NCBI GenBank assembly: GCA_033296885.1
Contig: MU863985.1
Coordinates: forward strand, 1 to 64,000
DNA length: 64,000 bases
From: Triangularia verruculosa
Lineage: Eukaryota > Ascomycota > Sordariomycetes > Sordariales > Podosporaceae
Reading direction: 5' to 3'
Shown: piece after piece, positions 32,654-43,784 of the stretch
Position numbering within the stretch: position 1 is the stretch's first letter
How the letters are laid out: each line of letters opens with the position of its first letter
Position numbers and translations under genes: made by a program
The notes under the pieces: model-generated
Told to the model about the DNA's origin: nothing
The model's input: only the letters and a program-made list of their open reading frames with translations
Databases searched by the model: none

Positions 32654-33350
32654 TTTTTCCCTCTGTTTTGAGTATGACTAGGGCATCAAAGATGCGCAAA
32701 GGAGGGCCGTCCGCCTCTGGTTTATCATCAAGGTCGGGTAGGTAGATCGTGTGGGCTTGAGGGCGGAAGGGGGCCCCAAGCAGGTGTCCCTCTCGCGGGG
32801 TACCCAGAACCATCGACCATGCCAATAGCCAGGATGTATGCGATGAACGCCGCGCCCAAAATAGGAACTAGATGATACCTAAACAAGTATCCAGAGGGGG
32901 GTGGTTGGGGGAGGCCGCAGCGAGGTCGTGTTCCGTTGCCATCCCAAGGCTGAGTTGGAGGTGACGCCTGAGGGTTGTCACCACTCGGGGTTCGAGCTGC
33001 ACCTCTAGATAGCTCCGCTGCGGACGGGAACAGACAGACACTGCGCCCCACAGCCGGGCTCCAGCTCCGGCGGCCGTCTCCAGGGCGCCTGGGCACTGTA
33101 AATGTTAGTGGCCTCAGCGCGCTGCATTCAGTGTACCTTACGTCGTGGAACATTTTGCATTTTGTTTTTCAGGTTCCTTAAGGTGTCCTTTGTTCTTTTT
33201 CTTGATCCAAACTGTTCATTGACCTTCTACTAAATATTCTTTCTGGGACCGTTTTATCGTGTTTGCAAACTTTGGTTCCTTTGGTTGAGCGGTTGACCCA
33301 GAGCAGACCCATACCTTGTTTACATCACCCTGGCCCCGCCAACCTAAGCA
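32654..33350. promoter_or_regulatory. Divergent promoter, P450 / MFS exporter
   Basis: 697 bp between divergent start codons in the DIT-like cluster. It includes GC-rich stretches with CGG triplets (TCCGGCGGCCG near 33066-33076; CTGCGGACGGG near 33018) that could be sites for a Zn2Cys6 regulator. That role is inferred. Confidence 0.35.
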
Positions 33351-35454
33351 ATGGTTCGATTCGAACTCTCAGTCCAAACAGGACGTTCCCGACAATCTCC
33401 CCCTCACAGACGATCGCATTCTCAATCCAAGTCTCGATCTCATTCACGCACCCGCCGTCATCGCCATTCTGATTCCGAAGATGACAGAATCCCGCCTGTT
33501 GAGCGCGCTGCCCCTCCCGCCCGAGAAGACGACCCGGCCTCCGTATCCTTGCCTCCTTTCCCCACAGACAACGGCCTTGAGAAGCAATCTCTTCCCTCGG
33601 GGCCCCAATCTTCATATCAATCGCTCTCGACGTCTGACAATGACCAGGACCGTTTGCCAAACACCCTTCTGGCGGCCAATAAACCGCCAGGTCCCAGCCC
33701 AAAGCAGGAAGGGACCGAGCCCTACACGGATTTCCTACCTCTTCAGCAAAAGTTCATTCTGTCGGTCATAACGATTGCTGGCTTCTTCGGGCCTCTGGCG
33801 GGAGGGATATATCTTCCTGCCTTGCCGGTGTTGGAGAAGGAGTTCAATGCTAGTGCAACGGCCATCAACGTGACGGTTTCGGTGTTTATGATGACTTTTG
33901 CTTTCGGTGTAAGACCCTCTCCACCCCTTTCCGTGAACGCTGCTGATCAAGTCCACAGCCGCTGTTTTGGTCCACATTTGCGGACTGGAAAGGTCGCCGC
34001 CCGTTGTACCTGATCAGTCTTGCCATTTACATCTTGGCCAATGTGCTCCTTGCCGCAGTGCCAGCGAATTACGGAGCCCTGGTGTTTCTGAGGGTTGTCC
34101 AAGCGTTTGGAAGCGCAGCGGTCGTGAGTATGGGAGCTGGTACCGTTGCTGATGTTGGTAGATGTCCATCGATTTTGCAGGGACCAGCTTGCTAACTGAC
34201 GCCTTCATTTGGCCAGATTACTGAACCGAAGAAACGGGCCTTTGCCATGAGTATTTTCCTCGTGGGGCCTCAGTGTGGCCCTGTTCTGGGTCCTGTGTTG
34301 GGTGGTGCGTTGGCAGAGGCGGATTGGAGGTGGATATTCGGGTTTCTCGGTATGTTCCCCTTGCACACCGTGGACAAAAAACAAAGGAATGCTTCTGTGG
34401 TTGGCGGCTGACGATACCAAAGCAATTTCTGGCGGTATACTATGGCTTGTCATTTTATTCTTCCTCCCAGAGACACTTCGCGCCCGCGTGGGCGGAGGAC
34501 GCATCTACATCGAGCGCCCAATGTTCTTTTGGCCTCCCTCCATATCGTCACCTCTTGCCCCAAGCTGGGAAAGGGGCCCTCCACCACCCACTCCAACGCT
34601 CAAACTGTATTGGAACTTGTTCATCTACCCCCCAATTGGCATCGTGACCTTGAACACCGCCATGCTTTACTCCACTTACTTCGCCATCGCTGTGCAGCTG
34701 CCAACGGAGCTGAGCCAGCGATACAGGTGGAGTCCATCGGGGATAGGTGCCGGCTTCCTGGCGGTCGGAATCGCAATGATCATTGGGAGTCTCCTAGGCG
34801 GCAAGGCCTCGGACTGGAGGAGGGCGAGGGCCGCAAAGCAGCTTCCGGAGGGAACCAAGATTGATCCCGAGTTTAGGCTGGTGGATCAGATTTGGGGTGT
34901 GTTGATCTGCGTCTTGGGAACAATTTTATATGGGTGGTTGGTGGATGGTAGCAAACACCCAGCTGCCGTGTTATTTGCTACGTTTTTGAGTACGTTCCCC
35001 CTGTCGACCCCCTCCATCAGCAAAGCTGACCCGTGACGACAAACAGCTGGGTTTGGAATGAACTGGGTTTTCGTCACTACGACGGCCTTTCTGACTGAAT
35101 GTGTTGCTCAGCAAGCGGCAGGGGCGTTTGCATTGGGTAATATGCTGCGGAACCCAGGGGCTGCTATTGCCTCCGTGATCACACCCACATTGGTGGCGAA
35201 GATGGGAAGTGGCTGGTGTTTTACAGGGCTGGCACTCTTGGATCTACTGTTGGTTGGGACAGCAGTTATTCGTAAGTGTAATCCTTCTGACCCAGTCTGA
35301 CAAGCCAGAGGCCTGACACGTTTCTGTCGCAGTGTTGAAAATCAAGTGTCCCGGTTGGCGTGCCGAGAGAGCAGCTAAAATGCAGGCCATGAAGAAAAAG
35401 AGTGCACCAGGTGCACAAACTGGGGCTCCCAACACCGCACCTCAGTCAAGCTGA
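33351..35454 (+). CDS. MFS exporter, DHA1 / Dtr1-Qdr-like
   Basis: Spliced model: 33351-33908, 33959-34153, 34217-34349, 34423-34989, 35047-35271, 35333-35454, 599 residues; introns are 50-73 nt. A hydrophilic Ser/Arg/Pro-rich N-terminal tail of about 130 residues precedes a 12-helix MFS body. The first helices read FILSVITIAGFFGPLAGGIY; the loop FGPLFWSTFADWKGRRPLYL is the MFS signature between TM2 and TM3, and GPVLGPVLGGALAEADWRWI the antiporter-type motif. Yeast Dtr1, which exports bisformyl-dityrosine, belongs to this DHA1 group, so the position beside DIT1- and DIT2-like genes suggests it exports their product. It is divergent from the P450 and convergent with the regulator downstream. 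The assignment as DTR1 orthologue is inference. Confidence 0.87.
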
Positions 35455-35577
35455 AGAACGTCAACGTAAACGAAAACTCGATAACAGCCCGAAGGATCGA
35501 ACTCTTCCGGTCCTCTGGGGCGACATGGTTACACATTTCGAGTATATACCACGGTGAAAGAGCCCCAAGTCCATGTT

Positions 35578-37325
35578 TCAGACAATCAAACACTGCTCCC
35601 GCTTGCTCTTCAACGCAGCCAGCCAATTCCAGCCCCCGAGGTCCTCCAAGCCGGCCATCTTCATGGCAGCTCTGGCCTCCCAGATTTCCTTCATCATCTC
35701 GATCGCCGTTCGTATGTAACCCCAAGGGCAAATCCAAGGATTCTTCGCCCAAACAGACTCTAGCCTCTCAACGTACCAGTTTCTCTGGGACGTCTCATTG
35801 GTCTGCGCACCGGCCATGAAGACGGGCCAGACAATGCCTTTAAGTAGGACATGATCGAGCGGCACCTGTGCAATGTACCCGCGCAGTTCCAACACCAACG
35901 GTTCAAGTGACACCAAGCCAAGCGCCCGGAGCGCATCCGGCACGCAAAGGAGAATGTATAGACAGGCTGCAGCCCGGTGTGCGCTCGCCAGGCTCACTCT
36001 CACACACAGGTCATCCTGCTCCAGCGACAGTCCCTGAATGGCATAAACCCAATTCACAACATCAAACTTCTTTGCCCGACTCAAGAGTTCCAACGCCCGT
36101 TTCACCCTGTCCTGGGGCGCGCTCAAATGGTCGTGGAACAGTCTGCTGGTCGCCAGAATCGTCTCCAACATCACGGGCGGGCAGCAGTGGTAGCTGTGCG
36201 CTTCCGCCTTTTCCAGTGTTCGGGTCACTTCTATTGATTCGGCCCATGACGTGTCAACGCCGCTTATCGTTGTCCCAAAGATCCGGTAGGTCAAGCAATC
36301 CGCAGCGATGGCATCCACCAGCCTCATCAGGCTTTCATCGATCATCATGATTTTCTCTTGCCCGCCACTGGCAATCTGCTTTTGGATAGATGTCATGAGG
36401 GTGCTAGCTGCTTCGATATGGGTCTGCCAACTCCCCTTGCCGTTGTCAATCAAATCCAAGTTCACGAAAAACACAATCGCAGCCAGGATCATGGCCTGGC
36501 TAGTGGGGGTCACCCCAGCGCCGGCGCCGGCGACGGCTCTTTTGAGTGCAGAGACAGCCTTGCCTTTGGCCACAAGTGCATCAACTAGTTCGGGCCCTCC
36601 AGGGCGGAGGTTGTGGTAGTTTTGGAGGGTGGCAAGATGCATAGCTCCCGTGGCAACAATGATGGACTGGAGATAATCAAAGCGATCGACCAGGGGGATC
36701 ATGGCGCGGAAGGGGTTGCGAGAATGCTGGTCGATGGAGACGAGATCGCGACACACGGCGTTTGAAACTAGGAATGATGCATTAGTACTTTTCAATTGTC
36801 GCTACTGTCTTGGCCTGCAGCAGGATAAGGCAGGTGGACGGATCTGGCAAGGGACCTACAGTGGTGAATATACTGTTGTGATTTTCGGTCGAGGCTGTTG
36901 TGAAAGGGATCCAATAGAGAGGGGTGAACTAGAGCATACATCCCTGCTTCATCCTCTTCCGTCTCCTGGACCTTGCGATTAATGGCAATGAATCCAGCAC
37001 GGCTGAGAGGCATGAACTGATAGCCAGTCTCAGAGACCAGGGATGGCGATGGAGATAGTGCCGGAGAGAGTAGTGGTGACACTGGAGGTGATGCTGAAGT
37101 CTTCAGAGGCTCTTTCTTTTGCTTTGGCAACGCGAGGCGGCCCCGGACAGCTGGGGCATTTGCCCATCGGAAGAAGGTTCCATAGCCAAGACACTCTTCG
37201 CCGTTGAGAGAGCACTTGTGACAGGAAGGCACCGATCTGTCACAGCGAAGCCGGCGGCGGCGACAATTATGACAGGCCTTTTGTTGTGCTCCTGTCGGGG
37301 GGGGTGTCTTCTTGGATTCAGGCAT
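35578..37325 (-). CDS. Zn2Cys6 regulator in the DIT-like cluster
   Basis: Spliced model: 37325-36860 and 36767-35578, 551 residues, one 92-nt intron (GTAGGT..CTAG). The N terminus has the zinc cluster CHNCRRRRLRCDRSVPSCHK followed by CSLNGEEC. A Pro/Ser-rich linker follows, then a regulatory domain with HHFSNAVCRDLVSIDQHSRN and RFDYLQSIIVATGAMHLATL, matching the fungal-specific domain 2 type (PF11951). The gene is convergent with the MFS exporter (123 bp between stop codons) and divergent from the second MFS gene, which places it as a candidate pathway regulator. Cluster control is inferred from position only. Confidence 0.88.
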
Positions 37326-38077
37326 CGAGGGACTTCCAGTCCTATCCCAGTCGGGATAATGTGTTGGAATTCCGTCTATTGCCCTCTTGGTCTCCCTTCA
37401 GTGGTCGGGTGGTCGGGTTCATGGACTTGGAGCAGCTTCGAGTGAGAAAGTGACGTTGAAGACAGGACCGCCACCCAATCGGCGTCAGGGGGCGCGGCGG
37501 CATTCAAGATTGAGGGCAGAGCGGACGCTAGGCTGAAAAGGGTACCAAAATGACAAGCGGTGCTCCACTTTTAAGGCACTGAGATATGGGATCGGAACGC
37601 ATATCATGCAGTCAGTCGCGCTTGAACAAAGAAGCTTAAAAGTGAACAGTACCTACCTACGTACATATCTAGTGCAAGGAGACAGTCAAAGGGGACCCCA
37701 GGACGGGAAATAGAATAACACATCTCATCGTCGATGCCTGTCTCGCCTCCGATTGCGTTGTCGGTCCAAGGTACCTACTATAATTAATGCCCCACCACCG
37801 ACGGGGGCAATGGAGCAAAACAGTCGCCCACTAGTCCCGAACTGGCATCTTGTCGACAACTCATGCCGTCTCTTGCATTCCAGCCCTGGTCCACTTGCTT
37901 TTTACTAATCGCCTTCATTAGTCACGTCGATGATGTTGAACTTTAGCTACTGCTTTAGAAAATCTAGCGGGGATCATGGCCCATTCACCGCATCAGCGAC
38001 CTTGGAGAGGTTGAGATTTGAAGTTCGGCCGGCATCTCTGTTTATGACAATCTCTCTTCAGGCCTCTCGTGACATCA
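37326..38077. promoter_or_regulatory. Divergent promoter, regulator / DHA2 exporter
   Basis: 752 bp between divergent start codons. Two copies of the recurrent intergenic phrase GTACCTAC occur (about 37651 and 37770). No gene frame is supported. Confidence 0.4.
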
Positions 38078-39784
38078 ATGCCACCGCCAACCAAAGGGAT
38101 GAACGATCTTGAATCGCCCTCAGGGGCCGAATCCGAGACGGATGTTGAACTTCTCGGCCGTCAAAGACCGGATGTCTTCTCCAGTACTTTTACCGAGATA
38201 CTCTTCTGCGGCTCGCTACTGATATCCATGTTTATGGCGGTATGCCCTCCTCAAAACTCCTCCTCCTCGTTGTGGGCTCTTTTAGCTGACCTCGGACAAT
38301 AGGAGTTCTTTATTTCAGGCTTCAACATCATTCTTCCGTCGGTTGCCGTCTCGCTTGACATCCCAAAAGCCTCGCAAATCTGGCCCGCCAGCGTCTTCTC
38401 TCTTATCACCGGCGCGTTTCTGCTGCCCTTTGGCAGGATAGCCGACATTTATGGCGCCTATTGGGTCTTCAGCGCCGGCATGGTTTGGTTCTCGGCTTGG
38501 TCTCTCATCTCTGGCTTCAGCACCAACTACGTCATGCTCATTGTGACGAGAGCCTTGGGCGGGTTTGGGCCAGCGGCCTTCCTGCCAACGGGCATCATGT
38601 TGCTGGGGAAGCTGTACCGGCCGGGCCCGAGAAAGAACTTGGTATTTGCGCTCTACAGCGCATTTGCACCGATCGGCTTCTTTCTGGGCATCATCACGGG
38701 TGGTTTGACAACCGAGTACCTCAGTTGGAGATGGTACTTTTACATCGGCTCGATTACCTTGTTCATCTCTTCGGCCGTGGCGTTTGTGACAATTCCAAAG
38801 GATGGAGAGCAGACAAGACAGGAAAATGCCCACATCAGAATGGACTGGTGGGGCGTCTTCACCATTGTGCCGGGTTTGGTCTTGACCACGTTTGCGATCA
38901 CGGACGGCGCACATGCACCCAATGGGTGGAAGACCCCATATATCATTGTCACTTTCATTCTCGGGGTGCTGCTGTTGGGAGCGGCAGTCTATGTCGAAGG
39001 TTGGGTGGCAGAACAGCCGCTGCTGCCGTTTGATCTGTTCCAGCCAAAGTACATGATGCGATTAACCGTTGCTCTGTTCTTTGCTTACGGCGTCTTTGGC
39101 GTCTTTCTGTTTTATGCTAGTTTCCAGTAAGCGGACTTCCCTTTCCCTTCTTCAACCCAAATTCGGCGACAGGGCTAAGCACTACTTTACAGAATCAGCG
39201 AGTGGATGGGGCAAACGGCACTCATCACGGCAATTTGGTTCGCTCCAATGGCCGGCGGTGGTATTGTGTTGGCCGCGATCGGCGGATTTACCCTTCACCT
39301 GTTGCCCGGTAGGCTGCTCCTGATCATTTCTGCTCTTGGAAGCTTGGCATGTGTGCTCCTCTTTGCTTTGATGCCACAGGATGCCAACTTCTGGGCCTGG
39401 GTGTTCCCCGCCATGCTGGGCTCGACGATTGGCATAGACATCACATTCATCGTCAGCAACGTCTTCATCACGACAAACGTCGCGAGGCACAGACAAGGAC
39501 TGGCCGGTGCCCTTATCAACAGTTTGTTGTTTCTGGGAATCAGTTTCTTCCTGGGTATCTCGGATCTCGCCGTCTCCGAAGAGACCAAGAGGGGTGGCAC
39601 GACCGGGCATCATGTAGCGTTTTGGTTTGCCGCCGCTTGTGCCGTGATTGTTTTGGTCTTGTTCGCCACCATCAAGGTGGGAAAGGCTGAGTCGGATCTG
39701 ACCTTGGAAGAAAGGGCGGAATTAGAACGCCAAACGAAGAGCCAAGTGAGTAGGTCTACGGTGACCGAGGAGAAAACCCAGTAG
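38078..39784 (+). CDS. MFS exporter, DHA2 / aminotriazole-resistance type
   Basis: Spliced model: 38078-38239, 38303-39126, 39193-39784, 525 residues; introns are 63 and 66 nt. An acidic N-terminal tail (ESETDVELLG) precedes about 12-14 membrane helices. The A-motif is FLLPFGRIADIYGAYWVF, with FGPAAFLPTGIMLLGKLYRP after it and ITGGLTTEYLSWRWYFYIGS as the exporter motif. This pattern fits the Atr1-like DHA2 drug:H+ antiporters. The ATG at 38078 is chosen because it lies in frame with an acidic cytosolic tail. It may give self-protection or a second export route for the neighbouring pathway; the substrate is unknown. Confidence 0.9.
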
Positions 39785-39879
39785 GTAGTACGGTATTCCG
39801 GTAGAAGTTTCTGATTACCTATTTTGTAGATTTGATAGAGCAGGTACTGCATAGATAACCATAGATGGCGTCATGGCAT

Positions 39880-40852
39880 TTACAGTTCGTCCCTTACGAT
39901 CCCTTCTTCAAGCTCTTTCTTCTTCTTTTGCCGCTCCTCCCTCTGCTGCTTTCTGTCATTCCTCTTAATCGTTCGGTGCAGCCTCTCCCACATCAGGCGT
40001 GAGCGCTTTCCATCTTCACTCTCGGTGACGGCCATAGCCTCAATAGTGAACTCCATGTCCCGTTTGTCATTCTCTCGATGCGGCTTGGTATGGTCAGTCA
40101 CCCAAGCGAGAACGCAATGATCTATCGCTTGATGCTTATATTTGGGCAGGTTGTTGAGTTCTCCTGGTTCGTTGTCAGTACCCATATGTGTCTGTCTTTG
40201 GACGGCACATCAAGATCAACTCACGCTCGCACGCCCCGCTGCCACCTGCCACCCACAGGGGTAGGATCTCGTAGATGGCACCCCCAGGGAAAACCAGTAT
40301 CTTATCCTCCAACTTGACATCTTTCACATCCGGTGCGTGGCCACCCTCTGGCACAGGTGTGGGTGTCGGCTTCACTGTGCCAATCACTCTTTGTCCGTGT
40401 TCTTGAGGCTTCTCAAACACGCCAAACCACCACTTCTTCTTGTTGGGCTTTTCAGTCTCCTCGTCCCTCTGCTGCTCCTCGATCCACTCCCTCACTTCGA
40501 GGGGCACGTCCTTGTACTCCATCACCACAATCTCCCGGTTTTCGCCTTTGTGGTCGACGCCATCCCAGCTCCCCATGTAGTCTTTTGTGTGATCCAAAAA
40601 GTCCTCAATCGCGTGGCGCCAGGGAGATAGTCCTGCAGGAGGATCCTCAGGCAGATCTGATAGCTTGTACATTTTGGCATGGAATGTCTTCTTGGCCTTG
40701 CAATGCACTTCAAAGCCGCCCGGATCTGTGCCGTCGTCAGGAAAGGGGCGGGACCATTTGAACGAGGGCACTACTCCGTGCTCGTAAATGTCCCAGTTTA
40801 TGCCTGCCAGAGCTGGGGCGAAAAAGGAAAGATAAAGGGGCAGACATTTCAT
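39880..40852 (-). CDS. Secreted protein of unknown function with Lys/Glu-rich tail
   Basis: Spliced model: 40852-40225 and 40163-39880, 303 residues, one 61-nt intron (GTGAGT..CCAG). It starts with a signal peptide (MKCLPLYLSFFAPALAG). The mature part has the motif SPWRHAIEDFLDHTKDYMGS, a KKKWWFGVFEKP segment, then PGGAIYEILPLWVAGGSGAC and, after splicing, a highly charged C terminus (RKQQREERQKKKKELEEG). I do not recognise the family. Only a few cysteines are present, so it is not a typical cysteine-rich effector. It is divergent from the SurE-like gene 2 kb away. Confidence 0.75.
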
Positions 40853-42881
40853 CGTGATGGAGTGAGGTTGTTCGCAGTCGACAATCACAGTTGCGGTATG
40901 TGGGTTCTAAGAGGACGTCAAAAATAGTCAAGGACCAAGAAGGACGTTGGACTGTGAGACCGCAAGCCTCCTTTTATTTTAGACATGGCCCATCGATGAC
41001 CCGGATCGAGATCTTCGGCAGGTGACATTGTTGATGTTCTGGCATCTTTGATACAGGCTAATTGCCAGGCGGTAGCCACACCCCCCAAAACCTCCAACTT
41101 CCTCAGCTTCAGCAGCTATTTAATTTAGATCAATACTTTCTAGCCGAAAAATCAACACGTGTCCTGTAGACGGGCTCGGTACTCGGAAAGACTCAATGCG
41201 AAATGACGCAGTGATGGTGTACGTGAAAGCCGCAACAGGCTAACAAGACGATTTGCAGGTGCCCGGACGTTTAAAATGCACTTCTCGAACATTCCTTACT
41301 CTAAATAATCTTGACACTTCATGGCAGTTGAATCCCGACATTTTATTCCTCTCAATTTTCATCTTTGTCCACACATGGAACGTTGCCGGGTCAACTGTGT
41401 TGTCTCCTTCCCCCTGGTTTAAGGTCTTTTGTGCAACACAGGCCTCCCTTTGACATCGTTTCTCAGGCGCCAGGGATGCTTACCTAGCTGCACGCCCATC
41501 ATGGCTTGTACCGAGTTGATTGCATCCGTCCCTGTTACCTACACACTCCACTTGTTATTTGAAGATGAAACCTGCCCTGGATACCTGCGCAAAATGCTTG
41601 TCTTCCAGATCGTAAGCTCGAGTATATGCACTCGACAAAGAAAAGTTGCTTAGGTACCTAGGGGAGGTTGAATATTGATGGAGATAGTTAGGTACCTACC
41701 AATTTAGAAAGAAATAGTCTTTGAGAGGATGGACGAGCTACCTTATCGATCGTAGCCAAGAAGTGGAGGACTTAAAGCCCATGAAGCAAGGTCCTCTATT
41801 CTAGATTGGATACCTTAAATGGCTCGTGGCCCATGGTGCTTCGTGTTCTTGAAGCTTGAACAGCCACCATTACAAGGCAAAAAAAAACTTGACAGATCGC
41901 TCTCGTACAGCCATCAAGAGATCAAGTAGGAATCAAGAATTTCTTCAGATCTGCGTACCTAGGTACTTGAGGGCAGTGGACCTTACCTATCAGCTCACCG
42001 ACCACGCGGAAGCCGTTCACTCCAGTGTGTAGCAAGCAGTACACTAGCTGCAAGAGTATCAATGCACTTGTGGGGAATTTGGGGGTGGCGGTTGGCTTTG
42101 CGTTGCCTTATGAAGGGCCCCATGCTTGAAATTGACTCCCAATTGCTGTCTGACACCACAGTCATGTGAGGTGGCCATACATTGGTGCATACTCCGTAGG
42201 TATGTACAAAGTAAGGTAAGGTACTGTCTGTTCGTCCTGCCCCCACTTCCCGCCCCCACGTCCCGTACGCCGTCCTCTCGTCCCCGGCTCCGGCCCCACC
42301 AAAAAGGACGGTGAACGGGCGCCAAGCTGACGGGTGACGGCCCGAGGGCATGGCGGGTCATGGGGGACTTGCGATGAATATCCGTCGGCTGATGGCGGAA
42401 GGCGAGGTAGTCGCGATCACCTGCTCAAAGCCAGCTGCACGTGTGTCTGAAGTGGCATTATGCCGAGGTCTCTGCCTTGCTTGGGCATATTCACCTGCCC
42501 AAGACGTCCATAAACTGCAACAGTGGCCGGGGGCTGACGGCCGCAACGAGTTCAACAGTCCTCTTCAATCTCTTTTTTACGACACAATGAGCAAACGTGG
42601 GCGGTCTCACCAAGGTGCGCCTTTGGGCTGTCCAATCGGGAGCGAGGCACGTGCAACGACGGCCGAATCAAAAGACAAACACCACCAAACTGTGGCCGTG
42701 AGGTTTCATGCGCTAGTGGCAAGTAAGACGCAGCGATGGGTGATTGGCTGCCGTTGAATCGGAGCATTGAGAACTGAATAAAGGGGCCGACGGAGCGATG
42801 GTACAAATAGAAGTGACCATCTGAAGGCACTAGCTGGTGTGGAAGACCGACCTTTGCGCAACCGGCGTCGTGATAGTCAAA
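40853..42881. other. 2-kb divergent intergenic region, no gene seen
   Basis: Contains several TAGGTACCTA-type palindromic phrases (about 41653, 41690, 41958) and normal-composition sequence. Short frames have no domain. It separates the divergent secreted-protein and SurE-like genes. Confidence 0.5.
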
Positions 42882-43784
42882 ATGCGCACCCAGATCCTTC
42901 TTGGTTTGTTGCCAGTCCTCGGCACAGAGGCCATCCGCATCATCCACGCCAACGACGATGGCTGGGCAGAGCTCTATACACGTTCCTTTAACGATGCTCT
43001 GATCGCCGCCGGCCACGACGTGGTTCTCAGCGCCCCCTCGGAAAACAAGTCTGGAACAGCATCATCGGACGCCGAGCCCAGTCCCCGCACCACGGCTTGC
43101 CAATACAACTCCTGTCCGCCCAACACCAACCAGCCTATCGGCCGCAATGAATCCTCGCCCCGTCTCAACTGGGTCAACTCTTTCCCCGTCACGTCGATGC
43201 GTTACGGCATCGACACCATTGCGCCCCCTTTCTGGAACGGCCAGGCCCCTGAACTTGCTGTTTCTGGTCCCAATGTCGGCAGTAATCTGTATGTCCAGGT
43301 GCATTTCTCCGGCACCGTCGGCGCTGCTGTCTTTGCTGCCAAGGACCGCAAAGTGCCCGCCATCGCCTTTTCCGGCCTCTCAGACGGCACTCTTGCCTGG
43401 AACACGACGCCCGTTCCCACCCGCAGCCTGGTGTACGCTCAGGTAGCCAGCAAACTCGTTGATGCCGTCGTCAACAGCGGCAAGCCCTACCTCCCCCAAG
43501 ATGTTTTCCTCAACGTCAACTTGCCCAAGGTGGAGGGCAAGTGCACCGATCCCAACAACTTCAAGTTTGTGCTCAGCAGGATCAACGTTGGATTATTTAG
43601 CGCCAAGGATGTCTATCATTGCGGAACTGATCGGTTGCCTTTGGAGGCGAGTGTTGCTCTGTCCGGGGATGGCTGCTTCGTTTCAGTGAGCGTAGGCGAT
43701 GCCAACGACAAGACAACTGCGCCAAGAGAGAAGCAGGCAGAGGTGTTGGGAAAGTTGGGCGCTCTTTTCACCTGTATGCCTTGA
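42882..43784 (+). CDS. Secreted SurE-like phosphatase
   Basis: 300 residues without introns from the ATG at 42882. A signal peptide (MRTQILLGLLPVLGTEA) is followed at once by the SurE metal motif RIIHANDDGW (Asn24, Asp25, Asp26, Gly27). Later family segments are VVLSAPSENKSGTAS, AVSGPNVGSNL and FSGTVGAAVFAA. SurE proteins are metal-dependent nucleotidases or acid phosphatases; the fungal secreted branch is usually annotated acid phosphatase. An upstream in-frame start at 42837 would bury the signal sequence, so the internal ATG is preferred. Probable role: extracellular phosphate release. Confidence 0.9.
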   Translation: MRTQILLGLLPVLGTEAIRIIHANDDGWAELYTRSFNDALIAAGHDVVLSAPSENKSGTASSDAEPSPRTTACQYNSCPPNTNQPIGRNESSPRLNWVNSFPVTSMRYGIDTIAPPFWNGQAPELAVSGPNVGSNLYVQVHFSGTVGAAVFAAKDRKVPAIAFSGLSDGTLAWNTTPVPTRSLVYAQVASKLVDAVVNSGKPYLPQDVFLNVNLPKVEGKCTDPNNFKFVLSRINVGLFSAKDVYHCGTDRLPLEASVALSGDGCFVSVSVGDANDKTTAPREKQAEVLGKLGALFTCMP

